Positions 60,401 through 64,000 of a stretch of DNA of 64,000 bases are shown here, piece by piece (the first letter of the stretch is position 1; each line of letters opens with the position of its first letter). The position numbers were made by a program, and so were the translations under genes. This DNA comes from Saxidomus purpurata (taxonomy: Eukaryota > Mollusca > Bivalvia > Venerida > Veneridae). Below the pieces are notes generated by a model. It did no database searches and had not been told where the DNA came from. It worked only from the letters and a program-made list of their open reading frames with translations. Location: the NCBI GenBank assembly GCA_022818135.1, contig JAFMSR010000013.1:28373215-28437214 (forward strand), in the 5' to 3' direction.

Positions 60401-62786
60401 AATGGAAACAGTGAATTTACAATATACGACCGATGTAAATGATATAAAATGCGAGTTTGTAAAAAGAGCATCAGTAATGAAACAAAAGTCATATAAAACA
60501 GTTTTGGATCTGGTAGATCACGCTAAAGACTTATGGAAAGGGGTTTTAACTGATGACTTTGTGTTTTCGTTCAGAAATAGCTTTGAAATAAAAGCATACG
60601 TAAAATTAGAAAGCGAACTGCAATGTCATTTTTCTGAACTAGAAAATAAAGTGATCGAGCGTTTCCTGCATATTTCACAAATAGCGTTTTGTCAATGTGA
60701 AAATGAAAACGATTTGCAGTCAGTAACAGAAAATATATCTCAGGAAGTAGAAAACTTATTAACCAATGAGAAATTAGAACATAGAACGGAAATAGATGCT
60801 TATTTTACTACAAATGAAGAACAACAAATAACTATACAATGGGAAACTGAAACAGTGCGTCGTATGGATAATTATTGCACTGACCTACTGTATCACATAA
60901 AATCAGAGATTGAAAAGCATAAAGAAAAACGTCGAATAGACATTGTTACAATAGAAAGACAAACATCTCATGATAAAGAACTTTATAAAGAATCTCTGCA
61001 GTCAGCAAAGGAATTAAAGGGGAAGCACACGGAGAAAGAAAGCATAGACGAACGTTTCAATAAAGTTTGGGACAGTTTTAATATGTCTAAGGCAGAATAT
61101 TCTCCCCGTGGAGCTTCATTCTATCAGGACAAATCGATGAGAAAAATGTTTATAAACGGGCTATACAATATTTTTCATTATTTTGCTCCCATGCTCAAGA
61201 TAGAACTTGACAAATGTATGATGCTTCAGTCGAGTAAGCGCTTAGAAATATTGTTCGGATCTTTTGACAATATAGGTGTCACTCAAGATGACATTGAACT
61301 TGTATATGAAAAAACAAGTATTCATGAAAACTTACCAGAAAAGCAGCTTGACAAAATCACACTAATCAGAGACCATACAGAGGTTTTACTAAAGTTCGTC
61401 GATGAACAGAACCAGAAAGAGAATAATTTTGAAGGTGTATTGACGTCTCTAGATATTAAAAGATATTTAAAAGAGATAGATCGGAAATTGCAGAAAAGTA
61501 AAGAAGGAAAGGAAGGGTTTTTCAAACTACAAAAGTCATTTGATATAAAATTTCTTGTCTATGTCAGTAGTAATGCCCATCTCCTTTTCGAACAACACAA
61601 TGTTGCATTTCTCAAGCAAAAAAGCAATAGCGTACGTCTTGCAAGATATAAAGGACACATGTATGAGTTATTTCATGCTTACATAAAAGACCGAAAAGGT
61701 GAGGAAACTGCTGCCTTGTCACTAAGTTTGACGATAGAAAATGTAGTTAGGGATGTTGTTGTGGAACGATTACCGACAAAGATAAAATATGCATTGTCGA
61801 ATCACTTTCCGAAATTGAAATGCCTCTTGATACCTACATTAATAGAAGATCTGGTACAAAAAGACAAGTTTGAAGATTTTGTACAGTATAATCACAGACC
61901 GAAGTCATATGCGGAAGATTGGCTAAATACAGAGTCAAAGGAGTTTTTATTTAGCGCCGAATCTAAACAGTTTTCGAAATTAGTGTCCACTGAAATTTCG
62001 AAATTACTTGCAGATATAAAAGAAGGAATAAAAACAAGTGTCGAAGAAACCTCCGAAAAAGGCTCGGTTTCATTTACAGACTGGATTGAATGCTTCTTGT
62101 CAAAACTTAAAAAATGCAAAATACCCCAAAATGAGTGTTTGCGTGCTAAGATTGATCTTAGTGATAAGAAGCTAGATATTAACAATTTTCAAGGGATCCT
62201 TCTAGACAAATTGAGTAGTGTAGAGACAAAATTAAACCGAGAATTCGTGTCAGAAGGTTATGAAAGTGATGACTGGTACAGAAGTTCTTATAACCCATGC
62301 GATAAACTAATGGAATCGATATGGGGATGTGATGCCCAATGTCCTTTTTGTGGCGAGCCTTGTGCTAAAACCGCACACGAAGAGGGAATCAGTCATTCTT
62401 GTTTCCAACACAAAGTTAGGTGTTGCACAGGGGTAAGAAAGGTCGGAACACGAGTAGCACGTTTAACATCGTGTAATGAAGATGTTCATTCAAAAAGTAC
62501 ATATCGGTGCGACTACTTAAATTATATTTGCAATCCTCAAAAGCAACAACAATGCAAAGAAAAGAGTCACAAATATCGTGACTACAAAAGATTTTTCAAA
62601 GAATGGGACATTGCGCCAATAACAAATTCAGAGGACAGATTGTTTTGGATGTGGTTTGTGGACAAATACAAGAAAAAGCTATCAGCGCAGTATGACATGG
62701 ACATTTCCAAAATACCTGAACACTGGGGTAACATTTCAGAAATTGATGCCATTAAAAGTTTAAAAAAGACTTATTCAAGAAAATAG
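36268..62786 (+). CDS. Predicted ten-exon 2A-leader / HEPN / VLIG giant GTPase gene
   Basis: Proposed coding exons are 36268-36457, 39412-39486, 41401-41475, 46398-46964, 47552-47623, 47978-48370, 48576-48653, 49112-49186, 49428-49496 and 57943-62786. Each has an AG acceptor and GT donor, every junction is phase 1, and the total is 6438 bases (2145 residues plus stop). Order by residue: leader with 2A-like motif (1-60), hydrophobic exon (64-88), short hydrophobic entry and HEPN-like domain (114-302), unknown domain (327-457), acidic mini-exons (303-326 and 458-531), VLIG-type region (532-2145). VLIG/GVIN GTPases are known as interferon-induced giant GTPases in vertebrates and are expanded in many animals. 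An immune role here is an inference. The chain is built from splice logic alone; the two ends could belong to different transcripts. Confidence 0.6.
37921..38185. mobile_element. Near-perfect palindromic MITE in intron 1
   Basis: The 265-base element starts ATTACGGTGCCCGTGAAGTG and ends with its exact complement. The outer ~75 bases of each arm differ at one position by eye, including identical 9-base T/A runs. The centre is a string of TTTCGT/ACGAAA units with AATTA or TTTTT spacers, each itself palindromic. Such identity implies a young insertion or gene conversion between arms. Target duplication is ambiguous because the ends merge with flanking ATT. Confidence 0.88.
38387..38464 (+). other. 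Cryptic exon-like segment encoding a hydrophobic peptide
   Basis: A good acceptor (GTATTATTTCAG) and a strong donor (GGTAAGTT) bound 78 bases that are open in one frame only (VIFAVPCLFCCGMWRT). It looks like a single membrane span followed by basic residues. Its phase is 2 on both sides, whereas exons 1 and 2 of the large gene need phase 1, so it cannot join them without an extra exon. It may be a decoy, a relic or part of an alternative transcript. Confidence 0.3.
38600..38860. repeat. Single eroded GTCC-bordered repeat unit
   Basis: TCGTCCTTCAATCTGTCCGT is followed by GAGCATAACTCCAAAATTAT and TTTGTTCAAAC, the same core as the units at 31813 onwards. This is one diverged copy inside intron 1. 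Confidence 0.6.
39412..39486 (+). CDS. Exon 2: hydrophobic, possible membrane span
   Basis: The 75-base exon lies between CATTACAG and GGTAAGAT, phase 1 on both sides. It encodes PFAICIALTTVLCLYKSKNS. A 13-residue hydrophobic run followed by Lys-rich sequence fits a short membrane anchor with positive residues on the cytosolic side, placed directly after the 2A-like motif. A length that is a multiple of 3 with symmetric phase means it could be skipped without shifting the frame. Confidence 0.55.
40660..41190. repeat. Tandem repeat array in intron 2 (4 units)
   Basis: The phrase CATGACCAGC(T/A)GATGACCCCTATT recurs, diverged, at 40764, 40891, 41036 and 41167 (spacings 127, 145, 131), with AACTCGAGAACGCGTGGTCAT between. 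The array is preceded by GGTCCGTCCGGCCGTCTACC, again a GTCC border. This is a third array of the same general design in this window. Confidence 0.75.
41401..41475 (+). CDS. Exon 3: short polar exon
   Basis: The 75-base exon lies between TATCACAAAGCAG and GGTAAAGC, phase 1 on both sides. It encodes a Gln/Asn/Thr-rich peptide (NSHEQRQENAQHQITKTTLT). It has no recognisable domain and is probably a linker between the membrane exon and the HEPN exon. Support rests on splice sites, open frame and matching phase. Confidence 0.5.
42630..42720. repeat. (CTG)n/(CTACTG)n trinucleotide repeat
   Basis: About 90 bases of CTG and CTA triplets with a TTGATGCTTCTGATG interruption in the middle. Confidence 0.95.
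43425..45964 (-). mobile_element. 5'-truncated LINE, antisense within intron 3
   Basis: The body is about 43440-45950. On the minus strand the 3' end is AATAAAGATATTATTATTAT, a poly(ATT)-type tail. Coding similarity continues upstream past the first Met to about 45950 (RNFSTFDASRKFDLNTLQEK), where it stops abruptly. ATTTTATTTTT appears next to both ends (43425-43435 and 45951-45961), a probable target duplication of at least 11 bases. The antisense orientation relative to the host gene is the usual tolerated state for intronic LINEs. Confidence 0.8.
43764..45844 (-). pseudogene. LINE reverse transcriptase in three frames
   Basis: The segment 45844-44882 gives the pre-palm and first RT blocks (DVTKSTGLDGIGPKLL, then NKADPCNYRPISILSTLSKI). 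A frameshift near 44990 switches to 45111-44266, with TQSGFRQQHSCHTAL, FLDLRKAFDLVDHQILL, HSGVPQGSILGPLLF and IDLYADDSTMY. The second break at about 44270 leads to 44273-43764, the thumb and tail (MKKMYYNAYILPCFDYCCTVWG). All catalytic Asp residues are kept. The three-part order matches CR1/L2-group LINE ORF2 C-terminal portions. There is no CCHC knuckle at the tail, unlike the LINEs at 4.4 and 29.7 kb, so it is a different family. Confidence 0.88.
46398..46964 (+). CDS. Exon 4: hydrophobic entry and HEPN-like (DZIP3-type) domain
   Basis: The 567-base exon lies between TTTTTATTTTAG and GGTAAATC, phase 1 on both sides (residues 114-302). It begins TLYFIVIALLLSRGALKAL, which is hydrophobic, then a basic helix. 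Next come IEKWDISVLATVLKILY and SAIDTIRSIRNECAHSSNP. RNECAH (217-222) has the Rx4H form of the catalytic motif of HEPN domains, and the preceding Trp-Asp-Ile...Leu helix and the 'IRSIRNxxAH' setting resemble the HEPN domain of DZIP3-like proteins. HEPN domains are often RNases; whether this one cleaves RNA is unknown. A Lys/Glu-rich helix follows (residues 240-300). Confidence 0.65.
47552..47623 (+). CDS. Exon 5: mini-exon, amphipathic helix
   Basis: 72 bases between TCTATTTGTCAG and GGTGTGTA, phase 1 on both sides. It encodes IETAVLQEIKRAEEKGVLMK, predicted to be helical and charged. One of four mini-exons of 69-78 bases around exon 6. Confidence 0.5.
47978..48370 (+). CDS. Exon 6: ~130-residue domain, not recognised
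   Basis: 393 bases between CTTCTGATAG and GGTAAGAA, phase 1 on both sides (residues 327-457). It starts VTLKLAFIKDEENSQHFKLY and later has GSIKLNLKVSSFRAVLDVFQ. The alternation of strands and helices, with a small-residue turn before a hydrophobic strand, suggests a compact alpha/beta fold occupying one exon. The middle 'GSIKLNLKV' strand followed by a helix is reminiscent of TRADD-N-like adaptor domains in invertebrate conflict proteins, but that is a weak guess. I do not assign a function. Confidence 0.55.
48576..48653 (+). CDS. Exon 7: mini-exon
   Basis: 78 bases between TTCTTTGAATAG and GGTAACAT, phase 1 on both sides. It encodes GSESAVDNASELVEKEGTIY, acidic and probably a linker. Confidence 0.5.
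   Translation: MHAVQKVQLTMHQNWSKKKELFTGA
49112..49186 (+). CDS. Exon 8: mini-exon, acidic
   Basis: 75 bases between TTTTTCTAAAAAG and AGTACGC, phase 1 on both sides. It encodes VDEQIKSDLEEEEISVDKGK. The donor (ATAAgtacg) is weaker than its neighbours. Confidence 0.45.
   Translation: MMNKSRVTSRKKKYPSIKESYQHI
49428..49496 (+). CDS. Exon 9: mini-exon
   Basis: 69 bases between TTATTTTAGCAG and GGTGAGGC, phase 1 on both sides. It encodes DDGNSGRCIEQTSDQADICI. Two nearby acceptors (TTTTAG and TTTTAGCAG) would differ by one codon. Only the second was counted. Confidence 0.45.
51798..51913. repeat. Short tandem repeat GCTACAGTACCTTGC
   Basis: Four copies of GC(T)TACAGTACCT at 51798, 51847, 51873 and 51901, with partly conserved spacers (GAGTATCTG, GCGTAACTGT). 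Confidence 0.8.
55358..55570 (+). pseudogene. Tc1-type transposase, C-terminal fragment
   Basis: SPDLNPIEHIWDLLGRTVR is the signature end of Tc1 transposases; the Glu of NPIEH (codon at 55379) is the third acid of the DD34E triad. The frame continues with WNNFPAHVVQRYVNSMRRR to a stop at 55568-55570. The first two catalytic blocks are absent upstream, so only about 70 of ~340 residues remain. No terminal repeats found. Confidence 0.85.
56810..56847. promoter_or_regulatory. Hairpin containing a kB-like site in intron 9
   Basis: GGGGATTTCCCCGGC pairs with GCCGGGATAAATCCCC around ACTTCGC. GGGGATTTCC (56810-56819) fits the Rel/NF-kB consensus GGGRNNYYCC, and an octamer-like ATGCAAAT sits at 56762. 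It could be a dispersed repeat hairpin with a chance match; binding is not shown. Confidence 0.3.
57943..62786 (+). CDS. Exon 10: very large inducible GTPase (VLIG/GVIN type)
   Basis: One 4844-base exon after TTATTTTCAG, phase 1 in, ending at TAG (62784-62786). The N-terminal part (predicted residues 532-1130) has alternating strands and helices and a long charged helix near 1000-1090. The G domain begins VLALSALGVQSSGKSTLLNA, with P-loop GVQSSGKS at 1156-1163, a switch Thr in CTRGINVQ, DTEG at 1211-1214, and TVITGLGDETIINIMGE, the VLIG family hallmark. A long helical region follows. The tail holds a Cys/His cluster (CDAQCPFCGEPC from 1994) and WMWFVDKYKKKLSAQYD. The giant intron-poor exon is typical of VLIG genes in vertebrates. 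Open frame also runs upstream to an ATG at 57858, so a shorter product from an intronic promoter is possible. Confidence 0.93.
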
Positions 62787-64000
62787 AAGATATGTGTCAA
62801 AGATGACAAAATTAACAGATAAATATGACAAACAATATTAAGCAGAAAAGAGTTTTATACCTTGTAAGAAGTCTGTTGTGACACCTAATGGAATGACTAC
62901 TGTCTTCTTAGCGCAAAAGTTCAATATATTCATACCACATCATACCACCGTAACTTGTTGTTTACATTAACTGAAGTTCTAATATATAAATTGTGCCAGG
63001 AGCTGACAATATTAAAAATATTCCTCTTTACTTCAAGTCAATTAAAACGTAATCCTTAAAAAAAGAGAAATATCATATATGATTAACATAACTTATCAAC
63101 AAAAATGATAAATAACTGTCCCACCCGATTTTTTGTAAAGTATTTTAAAGCACTTCCTGATAGATTGGAAGTATACAGAAAGAATCCTCATTTTCAGGAA
63201 AGAAGCAAGAGTGTCGAAAAAAAATTAATAAACACATTCATAAGATCGAGAAATGTATATCTTCCGTAGATAATAAACTCAATGCAATAAACCCGTGAAA
63301 AGCATTGTCTCTTAAACATAATGAAATAATGTTACATCTTTTGAAACAAACATCTTTTGAAACAATCTCTTAGCGCTAATTAAATATAAACATGTCATGA
63401 AATACCGGTATTATCCATCATATGGATATAGTGATTAATACGCATAAAAACAATATTCAAAGAATATTCAAACAGTGTTTTAGTCTTGTGAATACACCCT
63501 AAAAACAATTATTCAATGGTAGTTACTAAGTAACTTTTTAATTTATCCATGAATTTGCGTCACCACATTTGTTCCGAAGTTTTAAGGACATACGTTTTGC
63601 ATAAAACTAGTCTTACTTATCAAAACGTGAAATAAATGAAATTTGGCAAAACAAGCCGGCTGTCATATGTATCAATCTTGATAGTTGAAATTTTATATCA
63701 AATCCTCCAAAAGAAACTGTACAAATTAACTGTATGAAAAGAAAAGAAATGTAGGAAAGTGTAACTGAACTAAATTATACAACAATTATAGGCAACAAGT
63801 TCAATAGACTGTCACCATATATCTGATCTTACGTGAAAGTAATTATATTTATACTAAGATTATATAGGTATATCGTTTATTTATTAAATCTTAATATATG
63901 TCGCTAATGTTTTGTTGGTGGATGGGTGTTTTATATTTGTTTTTAAAGTTCTGTTTTTTGGTGATATTGATTAAGATAAAGTTTTTAATATATATTATGT
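62787..64000. other. 3' UTR and downstream sequence; no gene seen
   Basis: AT-rich sequence with no open frame of note after the VLIG stop codon. Confidence 0.5.
63227..63291 (+). promoter_or_regulatory. Cluster of three AATAAA polyadenylation signals
   Basis: AATAAA at 63227-63232, 63272-63277 and 63286-63291, about 440-505 bases after the stop codon. These are the first AATAAA hexamers I find downstream of the VLIG exon, so the transcript probably ends near 63250-63320. Confidence 0.5.

Overview
This window looks like nuclear DNA from an invertebrate animal, most likely a bivalve mollusc. That is an inference from several signs: AT-rich sequence, long introns with GT-AG borders, many LINE, mariner/Tc1, Polinton-like and tyrosine-recombinase-type relics, and ~150-bp tandem arrays bordered by GTCC/GGAC runs. 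There is no bacterial-style operon or CRISPR array. Nearly all coding signal comes from one large gene in the right half and from broken mobile elements.

Left half (1-33 kb) is a graveyard of mobile DNA. In order it holds: a possible bL21m-like exon (3.6 kb); a 5'-truncated LINE (4.4-5.7 kb); a tRNA-like SINE head with a CT microsatellite (6.4 kb); small inverted-repeat elements (3.9, 8.0, 12.4, 13.1 kb); a dead mariner (13.9-15.0 kb); a broken Polinton/Maverick-like packaging ATPase (15.6-17.6 kb); a hAT-like non-autonomous element with ~200-bp inverted termini (19.06-20.25 kb); a broken capsid-like gene of the same element class (21.2-22.3 kb, minus); a DIRS-type reverse transcriptase/RNase H relic (23.4-24.5 kb, minus); a tandem array with a 305-bp higher-order unit (26.3-27.35 kb); and a foldback-type element (29.5-33.3 kb). 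The foldback element is opened by two nested insertions, one of them a LINE with a 14-bp target duplication.

Right half (36.27-62.79 kb, plus strand) is one predicted gene of ten coding exons. Every intron is in phase 1, and the exons sum exactly to an open frame of 2145 codons plus stop. The predicted order is: an N-terminal hydrophobic leader ending in a 2A-like ribosome-skipping motif (GIESNPGP); a hydrophobic, possibly membrane-spanning exon; a short polar exon; an exon with a hydrophobic start and a HEPN-like domain (RNECAH, DZIP3-like); a 24-aa mini-exon; a ~130-aa domain I cannot name; three more acidic mini-exons; and a 4.84-kb exon encoding a very large inducible GTPase (VLIG/GVIN type) with a Cys/His-rich tail. 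The introns carry a near-perfect 265-bp palindromic MITE, a tandem array, an antisense LINE and a Tc1 fragment.

The gene is the most interesting part. It may join an RNA-targeting (HEPN) module and a giant interferon-type GTPase behind a 2A-like leader, which could give two protein products or two cellular destinations from one mRNA. The exon chain is deduced from splice sites and phase only; no transcript was seen.
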